Shown: positions 52,969-61,984 of the stretch, one piece after another
How the letters are laid out: the number at the start of each line of letters is the position of its first letter
Numbering within the stretch: position 1 is the first letter of the stretch
Assembly: GCA_041879415.1 (NCBI GenBank)
Contig: CP090852.1
Coordinates: forward strand, 1,116,001 to 1,180,000
Origin: Vibrio chagasii
GTDB taxonomy: Bacteria; Pseudomonadota; Gammaproteobacteria; Enterobacterales; Vibrionaceae
Length of the DNA: 64,000 bases
Direction: 5' to 3'
The notes under the pieces: model-generated
Seen by the model: the letters and a program-made list of their open reading frames with translations, nothing else
Told to the model about the DNA's origin: nothing
Databases searched by the model: none
Made by a program: the position numbers and the translations under genes

Positions 52969-55900
52969 TTATGCCTTGTCTTGTGATTGAGAAAAATGAA
53001 CATCAGTAAAGCGGTATAGGTAGTGAGGACCACCCGCTTTAGGGCCAGTACCAGACAAGCCTTGACCACCAAATGGTTGTACACCAACAACAGCGCCTAC
53101 TTGGTCACGGTTGATGTAACAGTTACCCACACGAACGTGTTTTTCGATCCAACGGTAAGTTGTCTCGTTACGGCTGTGGATACCCATGGTTAAGCCAAAA
53201 CCAGTTTGGTTAATTTGGTCTACCACTTGCGCCAGTTCACTCGCTTTGAAGCGAACGATATGCAGCACAGGACCAAACTGCTCTTCTTTCAAGCAGCTGA
53301 TGTCATCGATTTCAAATGCACTTGGTGGAACAAAGTCACCATGTTCACAATCCGCTCCTAGAGAAAGTTGAGCCACTTTCTTCTGGGTCTTGGTCATGTT
53401 TTCTAGGTGCGTCATCAACTTCTGTTTCGCGTTTTGGTCGATAACCGGGCCCACATCCGTTTTATGAAGATGTGGAATACCAACGCTCAGCTCATCCATC
53501 GCACCGTGAATCAATCCAATCACGCGGTCTGCAATGTCTTCTTGAATGTAAAGCACACGTAGCGCTGAACAACGTTGACCAGCTGAAGCAAAGGCAGAAC
53601 GAATAACATCACGAACCACTTGTTCAGGCAGTGCTGTACTGTCGACGATCATCGCGTTCTGACCACCAGTTTCCGCGATAAACGGCACAGGCTTAGCGTT
53701 GCGGCTTGCTAGCGACACGTTGATGCGTTGTGCAGTTGGTGTTGAACCCGTGAAGGCAACGCCAGCAATCGCATCGTGACTCGTTAGCGCACTGCCGATC
53801 TCTGCACCACGACCAGGTAGAAGTTGAATCGTGCCAGCAGGGAAACCCGCTTCCTTCATTAGTTCAACCGCACGAGCTGCAATCAAGCTTGTTTGCTCTG
53901 CAGGTTTCGCCACAACCGTGTTACCCGCCACTAGTGCAGCAGTAATTTGGCCAAGGAAGATCGCCAATGGGAAGTTCCAAGGGCTGATACAAACGAACAC
54001 ACCACGACCTTGTCGCGAAGCGATTCGAGTTAGACCATCAAAGCCTTTTAGCTCAAAACCTTGTAGGTTGTTCGCTTGTTTTGCGTAGTAACGACAGAAG
54101 TCGACCGCTTCACGCACTTCATCAATGCTATCGTGAATAGTTTTACCCGCTTCTTGATGACAAATTGCCACCAGCTCAGCTAGGTTCTCTTCCATCAAAT
54201 CAGCCAGCTTCTCAAGCGCAGCGGCTTTGGTTTCAACCGAGGTCGCATTCCAATCAGCAAATGCTGCGTCTGCACCAGTGATCGCTGCGGAAACATGATC
54301 AAGGTTTGCAAAAGCCACCTGACCTACGTTAATTCGACGATCGTAAGGTGCTGTTACTTGCTCGACATTCTGATCAGCCTTGATCATGCTTTCGGCAAGA
54401 GATTCACCGTTGATCACAGGTCCAGCAGTCCATTGATTGTTCAAAAAGCCTTTTACTTGCTCTTCAAACTGATGCGCTTCGCTTTCGATATCAATGTTCA
54501 CACCGTATGAGTTCTTACGCTCAGGGAATACCGCTGGCGGTAGAGGAATCTTAGTGTTGTTCAAAGTATCGAATGCCAAAAGCATGTCGACTGGGTGCTG
54601 TGTTAGCTCCGCCACAGGGCAACGAGCATCAACCAAACGGTGTACAAACGAGCTGTTTGCACCGTTCTCTAGCAGACGACGTACTAGGTATGGCAGTAGA
54701 TCTTTATGGCTACCAACTGGCGCGTAAATACGTACCGACTGTTGGTAAGCTTCCATAGCATGGTTGTAAAGTGAATCACCCATGCCGTGTAAGCGTTGGA
54801 ATTCAAAGTCTTTATGGTCTGTCATCACTGCAATAGCAGAAACCGTGTGAGCATTGTGGCTCGCAAACTGCGGGAAAATATTGCCGCGAACACTTGGGCT
54901 CAATAGGTAACGCGCACACGCTAGGTAAGCCACATCAGTCGCTTCTTTGCGAGTGTAAACAGGGTAGTTATCGAAGCCGGCTTGTTGCGACCATTTGATC
55001 TCGCTATCCCAGTAAGCACCTTTAACTAGGCGAAGTGGGATTAAGTCACCCTGCTCTTTTGCTAGGCGGTTTAGCCAAACTAGAACCGGTAGCGCACGCT
55101 TTGAATACGCTTGAATAACCAGACCAAACTTGCCCCAGCCTTTCACTAGCTCGCTGCGGTACAGTTTTTCGAATAACTTAAGCGAAAGCTCTAGGCGATC
55201 CGCTTCTTCTGCATCAATCGTGATCGCAACATCAAGCTCAATCGCACGGCGCAGTAACTGCTCTAGCGTGTCGCATAGCTCAGACAGTACGCGGTCTTCA
55301 TTCGCCACTTCGTAACGAGGATGAAGTGCAGAAAGCTTGATAGACACAGATGGCGCAGGGCTAGATTTTGAAGAGACATAAGTGTCTCGACCTACGGCTT
55401 CGATCGCCATTAGGTAATCTTTAAAGTACTTATTTGCGTCAGCTGTAGTCAGTGCCGCTTCACCTAGCATGTCGTAAGAGTAGGTAAAGCCTTTGTCGCG
55501 CATAGACTTACCGTTCTTTTGCGCTTCAGCAATGCTGCGGCCAAGAACAAATTGGTGACCCATCACTTTCATCGCTTGGTGCATCGCTTTACGAATTACC
55601 GGCTCAGAAAGCTTGTTCACTAGACGGTTAACCGCTTGTCCAGCACTCTGCTCGTTCGATGAAAGTCCAACCACCTTGCCTGTTAGCATTAAGCCCCAAG
55701 TCGAAGCGTTAACAAAAACTGAATCAGAATTCTTTAGGTGAGACTTCCAATCCGCAACGCTTAGCTTGTCGCGAATCAGTGCATCAGCCGTTGCTGAATC
55801 AGGAATACGCATCAAGGCTTCCGCCAGACACATCAGCAAGATGCCCTCTTGAGTATCTAAGCTGTATTCAAGTAACAGCGCATCGATCATCTGGATAGAA

Positions 55901-56106
55901 GTCTTATCCGCACGGATAGCTTCGATCAAAGAAGTCGTTTTGTCTGTGATTTGCTGCTTTTCAGACTCAGAAGGGGTAGCTAGTGGCAGAAGTTGCTCTA
56001 GCCATTGGGTTTCATCCACCATATATAATGGTGAGATAAGCGACCATAGATCATCAAGCGACTGCTCGTTGAATTCTGGCTTTAACACATCAGTAGCTGT
56101 AAACAT
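52969..56106 (-). CDS. putA: Bifunctional proline dehydrogenase / P5C dehydrogenase PutA, no DNA-binding domain
   Basis: The 1045-residue enzyme oxidises proline to glutamate in two steps. The proline dehydrogenase barrel (about residues 180-520) has SIKLSALHPRYE, RLVKGAYWDSEIKWSQ and the FAD motif VRRLLENGANSSFVHRL (about 475). The P5C dehydrogenase part (about 600-1040) has PWNFPLAIFLGQITAALVAGN, GFTGSTPTA-like NAD motif VAFTGSTPTA and the catalytic Cys in GQRCSALRV (about 845). It lacks the N-terminal ribbon-helix-helix domain of Escherichia coli PutA (1320 residues), so it is not its own repressor; an AraC regulator is encoded just upstream. Confidence 0.95.
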   Translation of the reverse strand: MFTATDVLKPEFNEQSLDDLWSLISPLYMVDETQWLEQLLPLATPSESEKQQITDKTTSLIEAIRADKTSIQMIDALLLEYSLDTQEGILLMCLAEALMRIPDSATADALIRDKLSVADWKSHLKNSDSVFVNASTWGLMLTGKVVGLSSNEQSAGQAVNRLVNKLSEPVIRKAMHQAMKVMGHQFVLGRSIAEAQKNGKSMRDKGFTYSYDMLGEAALTTADANKYFKDYLMAIEAVGRDTYVSSKSSPAPSVSIKLSALHPRYEVANEDRVLSELCDTLEQLLRRAIELDVAITIDAEEADRLELSLKLFEKLYRSELVKGWGKFGLVIQAYSKRALPVLVWLNRLAKEQGDLIPLRLVKGAYWDSEIKWSQQAGFDNYPVYTRKEATDVAYLACARYLLSPSVRGNIFPQFASHNAHTVSAIAVMTDHKDFEFQRLHGMGDSLYNHAMEAYQQSVRIYAPVGSHKDLLPYLVRRLLENGANSSFVHRLVDARCPVAELTQHPVDMLLAFDTLNNTKIPLPPAVFPERKNSYGVNIDIESEAHQFEEQVKGFLNNQWTAGPVINGESLAESMIKADQNVEQVTAPYDRRINVGQVAFANLDHVSAAITGADAAFADWNATSVETKAAALEKLADLMEENLAELVAICHQEAGKTIHDSIDEVREAVDFCRYYAKQANNLQGFELKGFDGLTRIASRQGRGVFVCISPWNFPLAIFLGQITAALVAGNTVVAKPAEQTSLIAARAVELMKEAGFPAGTIQLLPGRGAEIGSALTSHDAIAGVAFTGSTPTAQRINVSLASRNAKPVPFIAETGGQNAMIVDSTALPEQVVRDVIRSAFASAGQRCSALRVLYIQEDIADRVIGLIHGAMDELSVGIPHLHKTDVGPVIDQNAKQKLMTHLENMTKTQKKVAQLSLGADCEHGDFVPPSAFEIDDISCLKEEQFGPVLHIVRFKASELAQVVDQINQTGFGLTMGIHSRNETTYRWIEKHVRVGNCYINRDQVGAVVGVQPFGGQGLSGTGPKAGGPHYLYRFTDVHFSQSQDKA

Positions 56107-56188
56107 GCGTTTTCCTTAATCTCACACCCGGAATTAGCCCGGGATCTCTACAATGGCTGCAGTGTATTTAGAGTATATAAGGAATACT

Positions 56189-56221
56189 TGTCAAAAACTC
56201 CGAGTTTTTTGCTAAAAACTC
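56189..56221 (-). promoter_or_regulatory. putA promoter -35 and AAAAACTC operator repeats
   Basis: On the minus strand TTGACA (56189-56194) is a perfect -35 hexamer 83 bases before putA. Overlapping and just upstream of it are AAAAACTC at 56193-56200, its exact inverse GAGTTTTT at 56202-56209, and a second direct AAAAACTC at 56214-56221 (21 bp from the first). Direct repeats two helical turns apart next to a -35 box are typical of AraC-family activator sites. No good -10 box was found at the normal distance. Confidence 0.5.
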
Positions 56222-56287
56222 GCTTTATTAACAAAACAAACACAATGTCACATATGAAACTTTAATATAATATGCCGTTTCGTTTCA

Positions 56288-57121
56288 CTATTTAACAGAA
56301 ATTTGCTTTTTGTATTGAGATGGTGACATGCCTTGAAGGCGTGAAAAAGTGTGAGTAAAGGAGGATTGACCGGAGAATCCAGCAAGTTCTGCGACCTGAC
56401 CAAGGCTTAAATTCCCTTGTTCAATAAGGCGTCGAGCACGGTCGATTCGCTTGCCTAATACATACTGATGAGGAGTAATGCCCATTTGTTCTTTAAATAG
56501 CATGTGAAACTGGCTCTCGCCTAAGAACACGCTCCCCGCTAGTTGCGCGACTGAGATCTTACTTGCCAAATGTTGCTCGATGTAACGATCAAGAGCTTCA
56601 AGATCAAAGCGCGAATCCTTCACTGACGTTTCAAATGCCGAAATGTGCCTTTGCATTAAGGCGATAACCGTATCATTACACGCTCGGCTTAATAAGAGAT
56701 CATCAGGACTCGCCTGCATCTCTTGCACTAACATATGGATAAGCTTTTGAATTTGAGCATCTAATTGGAAATAGACGTTCGAAGATTCGAGCTGGTTAAT
56801 CTTCTCTAGCATCAGAGGGTCGTCGTCACTCGGCACGGGCATGTTAAGCACCAAAATATCGGACTGACCGACCACACCACCGAAAGCATGATCAGAGCTC
56901 GCCGTCACCACACAACCTTGTCCAGGGCCGACAAGATTCCCCTTACCACTGACTTCAAATTCAGCCTGACCTTTTAAACCAATCACCACCTGAGAATAAC
57001 TATGATCATGACAATCCATGTGCGAAGGCAAAGTGATTATCTCAGCTGGTCTAGGGCCAGTAAGGCCTAGCGGAGAAAGGTCTAGGTTAGGAAAGGGTAA
57101 AGGTTTAGACATGACAGACAA
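56288..57121 (-). CDS. putR: AraC-family regulator of proline utilisation (PutR-like)
   Basis: The 277-residue protein has an N-terminal cupin AraC-type sensor (SHMDCHDHSYSQVVIGLKGQAEFEVSGKG, about 33-60) and a C-terminal double helix-turn-helix (VAQLAGSVFLGESQFHMLFKEQMGITPHQY ... GQVAELAGFSGQSSFTHTFSRLQGMSPSQY). It lies 181 bp upstream of putA on the same strand, the place of the proline-responsive activator PutR in Vibrio vulnificus. The name is from context. Confidence 0.75.
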   Translation of the reverse strand: MSVMSKPLPFPNLDLSPLGLTGPRPAEIITLPSHMDCHDHSYSQVVIGLKGQAEFEVSGKGNLVGPGQGCVVTASSDHAFGGVVGQSDILVLNMPVPSDDDPLMLEKINQLESSNVYFQLDAQIQKLIHMLVQEMQASPDDLLLSRACNDTVIALMQRHISAFETSVKDSRFDLEALDRYIEQHLASKISVAQLAGSVFLGESQFHMLFKEQMGITPHQYVLGKRIDRARRLIEQGNLSLGQVAELAGFSGQSSFTHTFSRLQGMSPSQYKKQISVK

Positions 57122-57595
57122 ATACTCGGGTCAACATACTAAGAATAATACTCTTAAATGCGCATAAGATGAATTTGTAAATGTTCCTGAGAGTTATTTG
57201 CACGCGAGAACGAAAAGATCATTATCGCGATCATCATGATCATGCCTCCGGAAAGATGATCAAGAGTGTACAAACTACGGGCTATGTAAAATCAATATTT
57301 CCAGTGCTTTTTTATAAATCCCAACCTCATTATCCAACCAACTCGAGATGATTCATAAATGAGAATTCAATCATCAGAACATCGCTGAAAAATTTGCTTC
57401 TATAGCTCAAACAATTCGCATAAAACTTATAAAAAGTGTATCCAAAGTACCGAAACGCGGCATTTGAGTAGATTGAAATACAATAAAACGGTATAAAGAC
57501 GGATACTGTGTTAATTGCTAATAACTAGTGACTCACAACTAGAAAGCAGACACATGATCAATGAGCCAATTACAATCTATAAGTTGCAGGGACCT
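57122..57595. other. 474-bp region between putR and the PEGA gene
   Basis: No gene is seen. It holds the divergent promoters of putR and the PEGA protein, the ATGATC cluster at 57217-57267, and an AT-rich tract before the PEGA gene. Reading the PEGA frame further upstream (57515) gives no signal peptide at its start. Confidence 0.6.
57217..57267. repeat. Cluster of four GATC sites in ATGATC context
   Basis: GATC occurs at 57217, 57229, 57238 and 57258, each as ATGATC on one strand or both; the third is a palindrome (CATGATCATG). The last is followed by AAGAGT (ATGATCAAGAGT), which resembles the RctB 12-mer of the Vibrio chromosome 2 replication system as I recall it. Four such sites in 45 bp is far above chance. 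Confidence 0.5.
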
Positions 57596-58699
57596 ATGAC
57601 TAACTTTCGAATTTCAGCGCTTTTACTTGCGCTATCCCCACTTTGGGTATCTGCATCGGTATCAGCTGAAGAACTGAATCAAGTCGATCCCGTTTCAGCC
57701 ATCGATGCAAAAATCACAGAGAAAAACTCAGATATTGAGCGTATTTCAGCAACCAAAGTATCGGCGACTGAGAACCTAAAACAACTACAAAACAAAAACA
57801 GTAAGTTGTTACGCGAAGGTGAAGAACTTAAGGCGAAACGTAACAGAGCCAAGTCTGTACTAGACAAACAGTACAGTCGTCTACTTGAAGATCCAGAAAC
57901 GGATCTGGTCTCTTTCCAAAAAAGCTACCAAGATGCATGGGCTGCAGTTAAAGAAAATCAATCGGCTCAGTTAGACAATCAACAAGCGATGAATGAAGGT
58001 GAGATTCACCTTTCTCAGATCAAACAAAAGCAAGCTCGCCTAAATAATGAGTTAGCGAATCTACGCGAGTCTAAAGTTGAAGCTCGCGTAAAACGTATTG
58101 CTACAGAACTGCGTGAAAGTGCGGTTTTGGAAACCAGCTACACCACGACATGTGCATCAACAATGACGCTTGGTGAGTGTACTGCACAAGGTAAATACCT
58201 AACGAACCAAAAAGCGGTGCAAACGTTCAAGACCCAGTTACTTGAGCAGCTCACAGAAAGCACTTTGGCGAAGCAGAACTTACAAGGTGTTCAGCTGAAC
58301 ATCCACGTTCAGGATAGCCAGCCAATCAAGAGCGGTTTCTCTGGCAACAACTCTTACTTCATGCAAATGCAAGCTCAGCTGCAAGCAAAACCTGAAGCAG
58401 TTGCTGCATGTAACCTATTGAACGTTTCGACACGCTACTGTTTAACTGGCAGCGATGCAGCTGCAGTCAAAAAGAGCGACAAGAAATGGGCAAACGTAAC
58501 TGTGCGTTCTGACCAATACAACGACTCTGTGACCATCAACGGCATTAAGTATGGCAGCACACCTCTTGAGGTCGCGCTACCAAGTGGTCGTCACCAAGTA
58601 ACCATCTCTAAGCAAGGTTACGAGTCATACAACCGCACAGTCACCATCAACGGCAGCGATACTATCTGGGTTAAGCTTCTTCCTAGCAAAGAAAGCTAA
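57596..58699 (+). CDS. Periplasmic PEGA-domain coiled-coil protein
   Basis: The ATG at 57596, after AGGGA, begins a signal peptide (MTNFRISALLLALSPLWVSASVSA); longer readings would put this signal 14-28 residues inside. The 367-residue protein has a long coiled coil (about residues 35-195), two conserved cysteines (TTCASTMTLGECTAQ) and a C-terminal PEGA domain (VTVRSDQYNDSVTINGIKYGSTPLEVALPSGRHQVTISKQGYESY). The following gene is a paralogue with an additional domain. PEGA domains bind surface layers or glycans; the role is unknown. Confidence 0.7.
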   Translation: MTNFRISALLLALSPLWVSASVSAEELNQVDPVSAIDAKITEKNSDIERISATKVSATENLKQLQNKNSKLLREGEELKAKRNRAKSVLDKQYSRLLEDPETDLVSFQKSYQDAWAAVKENQSAQLDNQQAMNEGEIHLSQIKQKQARLNNELANLRESKVEARVKRIATELRESAVLETSYTTTCASTMTLGECTAQGKYLTNQKAVQTFKTQLLEQLTESTLAKQNLQGVQLNIHVQDSQPIKSGFSGNNSYFMQMQAQLQAKPEAVAACNLLNVSTRYCLTGSDAAAVKKSDKKWANVTVRSDQYNDSVTINGIKYGSTPLEVALPSGRHQVTISKQGYESYNRTVTINGSDTIWVKLLPSKES

Positions 58700-58865
58700 T
58701 TCCCTCAGTAGAAGATCGCCATACCGATTTCACAAAGCTGAATGAACACTCGCCATTTTGTTGATAGTTATAAACTGTTGATTTTTATAAACAGTAGCTG
58801 CAGACGAAATGGCGTTGTCGTTTAGAATAGTCGATTAACCTAAATTACGATTGAAGTAGCCCATC

Positions 58866-60698
58866 ATGCGCCAAGGTTTACCCACTCTATTATTTGCACT
58901 TGCTCCCTGCTTAATGACACCTGCTGTTTTCGCTGAAGCAACACCACCAGCAATCACGGCCGCGTCTGTTACTGATCTTGAAAGTTCACTTTTCGAAAAG
59001 CACGCTGAGTTAACGGCTCTCGAAAAGAAAGTCGCAGACAAACAAAACCAAGTCGACAACCAAGCACAGCAAACGGCACGTCTCGCTAAACTATCTGTGG
59101 AAGCAGAACAAAAACTTGCAGCGGCCAAAGCAAGCCTAGAGCAAGATTACACGCGCATGATTGATGAGCCAGACTTCGATATCTCGACTGCTCAAAATCA
59201 CTTCCAAGACGCATGGAAAACCGTGAAAGAAGGCAAACTTGCGATTTCTGACTCGAAGCAGAAGCAGCAAGGTTTAGCTATGGAGCTTGAAGCTATCCAA
59301 GCCGAGAAAACAGCGACAGAAACAGCCATCGCACAGCTAGAACAAGACAAGCTGAGAGCAAGAGCTGAACGACTCAGGAACGAGATCACCCAAACACAAG
59401 AGCAAACGGTCAGCTTTACCAATCGCTGTAGCAGCGACATGACATTAGCTCAATGTTCTGATCAAACGGTAACCTTAGCGCTTCAGAAGGCGGTGAAACA
59501 GTTCCAGCACAGCCTGATTGATAACACGACAGAGTCGAAAACCGTTAAAGAGCACTTGTCGTCTACATCACTGAACATTCACGTTCTGCAACACAAAGTG
59601 ACCTCTTCAGGCTTCTCGGAAGATAACCGCTACCGCGCTGTCATCTCTGCGAACCTAGAAACTCGCCCAAACAAGAACACCCCTTGTCGCCTGCTTGGTA
59701 TTCAGTCATCCAACTGTTTCACACAAACTGATCAACAAGCCAACGACCAACAAAAAGAAGTCGCTTGGGTTAACTTGGTAGTTCGCTCAAATCAGTATAA
59801 CGACAAAGTACTAATCAACGGCGTCAACTACGGCAGCACTCCTGTTGAAGTCATGCTGCCAACAGGCCCGCACATGGTGACGATCGAGAAAGAAGGCTAC
59901 ATCTCTTTCCAACAAGAGTTAAAAATAACTCGCGATCACAACCTAAGAGCTGTGTTACAAGCCAAGCAAAATACCTTAAACGTGGGCACCAAGTTTGCGG
60001 ACCCGATGAAAGATAGCACTCAGAGCCCTGAAATGATTGTTGTCGGCTCTGGTCGTTACCTACTGGGTGAAAACAGTGCCAAGCAAGTGACGATAAAGCA
60101 GCCGTTTGCCTTAGCCGCTACCCCAACACGTGTACAAGACTTTAGAGCGTTTGTTGAGAGCACTGGTTATCAAACAGATGCAGAGCTAATGAATACCTGC
60201 GATACCTTTGCCAATGCTGAAATTACCTCTGTTGCCGACAACAACTGGCAAAAGCCAGGCTTCAAGCAAGCAGATAATTCACCAGTAGTTTGTGTCAGTC
60301 AGAATGATGCGATGGCCTACACTCGTTGGTTATCCAAGAACACTGGCTTTACCTATCGTTTGCCAACACCACAAGAGTGGGAAGCGGCAGCAAGAGCAGG
60401 CCAAGAAACCAACTTCTGGTGGGGTAATGAATTCCGTTCAGGAAAAGCGAATACAGGATGGGCAGGCACACCGTGGTCAAACGTAAGTACCTCTCCGGTA
60501 AAATCATTCATGCCAACACCAACAGGTTTCTACGACATGGTAGGCAATGTATGGGAGTGGACAACCACTCAGAAAGGCCTAGCCAAAGGTGGCGCGTGGA
60601 GCTTCTCTCCTGAAGAAGCCAAAGCATTTAACGAGCTATACGTTCCGCCTTCAACAGCAGCCAACTACCTCGGCTTTAGAGTGTTACGAGAGCTATAA
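58866..60698 (+). CDS. Periplasmic PEGA-domain protein fused to an FGE-sulfatase (SUMF1-like) domain
   Basis: The 610-residue precursor has a signal peptide (cut likely after VFA), a coiled coil (about 30-180), the same two-cysteine segment (FTNRCSSDMTLAQCSD) and PEGA domain (VVRSNQYNDKVLINGVNYGSTPVEVMLPTGPHMVTIEKEGY) as the preceding gene. It then has an FGE-sulfatase domain (about 375-610) with FYDMVGNVWEWTT and GGAWSFS. The C-terminal YLGFRVLREL lacks the cysteine of true formylglycine-generating enzymes, so it is probably a binding or structural version. It arose from a tandem duplication plus a domain fusion. Confidence 0.75.
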   Translation: MRQGLPTLLFALAPCLMTPAVFAEATPPAITAASVTDLESSLFEKHAELTALEKKVADKQNQVDNQAQQTARLAKLSVEAEQKLAAAKASLEQDYTRMIDEPDFDISTAQNHFQDAWKTVKEGKLAISDSKQKQQGLAMELEAIQAEKTATETAIAQLEQDKLRARAERLRNEITQTQEQTVSFTNRCSSDMTLAQCSDQTVTLALQKAVKQFQHSLIDNTTESKTVKEHLSSTSLNIHVLQHKVTSSGFSEDNRYRAVISANLETRPNKNTPCRLLGIQSSNCFTQTDQQANDQQKEVAWVNLVVRSNQYNDKVLINGVNYGSTPVEVMLPTGPHMVTIEKEGYISFQQELKITRDHNLRAVLQAKQNTLNVGTKFADPMKDSTQSPEMIVVGSGRYLLGENSAKQVTIKQPFALAATPTRVQDFRAFVESTGYQTDAELMNTCDTFANAEITSVADNNWQKPGFKQADNSPVVCVSQNDAMAYTRWLSKNTGFTYRLPTPQEWEAAARAGQETNFWWGNEFRSGKANTGWAGTPWSNVSTSPVKSFMPTPTGFYDMVGNVWEWTTTQKGLAKGGAWSFSPEEAKAFNELYVPPSTAANYLGFRVLREL

Positions 60699-60779
60699 GC
60701 TCTCGATAACTCGCGCCGTAGTTTAAAATATTTACTCTAGGCTCTCATTTATCGCATTGAATTGTGTTTATAGGGGAAT

Positions 60780-60963
60780 TCCCCCCTTATACATGAGCAC
60801 GCCTAGGAGTAGATTCGTCGATAGAGTAGTAAGTCACTCTGGGTATCTAACTGATGCCTCAGCTTAATTTGCCTGACCCTCGTAAACTAAGCTGAAAATC
60901 TTCTACATGTCGACAAGGCATATCTTGTCTTTGGCCAGCCCCTCTTCAGGCTGGCTTTTTTTT
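60780..60963 (+). ncRNA. Candidate small RNA with three stem-loops
   Basis: Three hairpins follow one another: TCAGCTTA/TAAGCTGA (60859-60895), GACAAG/CTTGTC (60912-60929) and the terminator GCCAGCC/GGCTGGC with eight T residues (60934-60963). The terminator is 240 bases after the PEGA-FGE stop codon, too far for a simple end of that transcript. The 5' end is not fixed; no promoter is evident. It may also be a 3' UTR-derived RNA. No known Vibrio sRNA was recognised. Confidence 0.4.
60934..60963 (+). terminator. Strong intrinsic terminator
   Basis: GCCAGCC (60934-60940), an 8-base loop, GGCTGGC (60949-60955) and a run of eight T residues (60956-60963) form a textbook rho-independent terminator. 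Confidence 0.88.
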
Positions 60964-61137
60964 GCCTATCGAACACGCGGTTCGCCTATCTATTGCCCGT
61001 GAATCATGCAGTTATTCAACACTCTGATTAACGAAAACTCACCCCATCTTTTCTACACGTATTCCAACCTGTAATTGCCATTGCAGTGCAATAGTAAACT
61101 GATATCATTGCAACATAGCCATCTACGAGATAAAACC

Positions 61138-61857
61138 TTGCCAGAATCACTAAACCCCATACATCGTTCTTTGTTCGAACAACTTCCAGGCTGCTGGGGC
61201 TGTAAAGATACTGACTCTGTTTTCGTATACGCAAACCTCGCTTACAACCAATTGATCGGCTTAAAACCGGGTGAGAGTTGTACTGGATTGACAGATTTCG
61301 ATATGCCGAGCCAAACCATCGAATGCGCGCAAGACTTTAGGGCTCAAGACAAGCATGTAATGGAAACGCGTTCGACACTCAAGATTCTTGATATTCACCC
61401 CTACCCCGACGGACGCTGGCACGCCCATATCTTCACCAAAACGCCTTGGCTTGATGACAACGACAACGTACAAGGCACCATCTTCTATGGGCAAGAGCTG
61501 ACTGATACGGCGATTTTAGAGGTAGGTCACTGGGTATGTCAGGCAACTTGCGCCAAAGACAATCAGGCATCGATCGCGGGCTCAACACCGCGTGTGTCTA
61601 AACTGCAAAAGAAGCTGACCTCACGTGAATCAGAAGTCCTCTTTTTACTGCTGTTCGGTAAGAAGCCTCAATACATTGCATTGACATTGAACATCTCAAT
61701 CAAGACGGTCGAAGGGCATGTCGCAAGGCTTAAGCAAAAGTTCGATGCACGCAGTAAAAGCCAGTTAATCGAGTATGCATTGGATTCAGGGTTAGGCTCT
61801 GTGATTCCTGAAACCTTACTCAAGAAACAGATCTCAGTGGTTCTACACAGCGACTGA
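61138..61857 (+). CDS. LuxR-type regulator with PAS-like sensor
   Basis: The start is uncertain: a TTG at 61138 with GAGA upstream is chosen; the frame stays open to a TTG at 61075, and no ATG is near. The protein of about 239 residues has an N-terminal PAS-like sensor (LPGCWGCKDTDSVFVYANLAYNQLIGLKPGESC, about residues 11-120) and a C-terminal LuxR helix-turn-helix (KLTSRESEVLFLLLFGKKPQYIALTLNISIKTVEGHVARLKQKF). Its target is unknown. It is convergent with pdxH. Confidence 0.75.
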   Translation: MPESLNPIHRSLFEQLPGCWGCKDTDSVFVYANLAYNQLIGLKPGESCTGLTDFDMPSQTIECAQDFRAQDKHVMETRSTLKILDIHPYPDGRWHAHIFTKTPWLDDNDNVQGTIFYGQELTDTAILEVGHWVCQATCAKDNQASIAGSTPRVSKLQKKLTSRESEVLFLLLFGKKPQYIALTLNISIKTVEGHVARLKQKFDARSKSQLIEYALDSGLGSVIPETLLKKQISVVLHSD

Positions 61858-61902
61858 TTATCGACTCATAGCGCCCATAGAGATGGAAAGACAGACAAAA
61901 AA

Positions 61903-61939
61903 ATACCGTTGATGTGGACGAACACAAGATCAACGGTAT
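61903..61939. terminator. Bidirectional terminator between luxR-type gene and pdxH
   Basis: ATACCGTTGAT (61903-61913) and ATCAACGGTAT (61929-61939) are exact inverse copies; an A-run lies on one side and a T-rich run on the other. The flanking genes converge. Confidence 0.75.
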
Positions 61940-61984
61940 CTTCTTAATTTTACTGTCTTTGCTGCTTAGTCCAGCAGACTCAAA

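Larger units (their letters stand above)
60699..61137. other. 439-bp region between the PEGA-FGE gene and the LuxR-type gene
   Basis: No protein gene is seen. It has a 12-bp palindrome GGGGAATTCCCC at 60773-60784, three consecutive hairpins and a strong terminator, listed as a candidate small RNA. The first 70 bases are AT-rich. Confidence 0.6.

Noticed and set aside
56223..56250. CRP site in the putA upstream region
   Set aside because: TGTGA-like half-sites are present, but no second half-site is found at 6-bp spacing.
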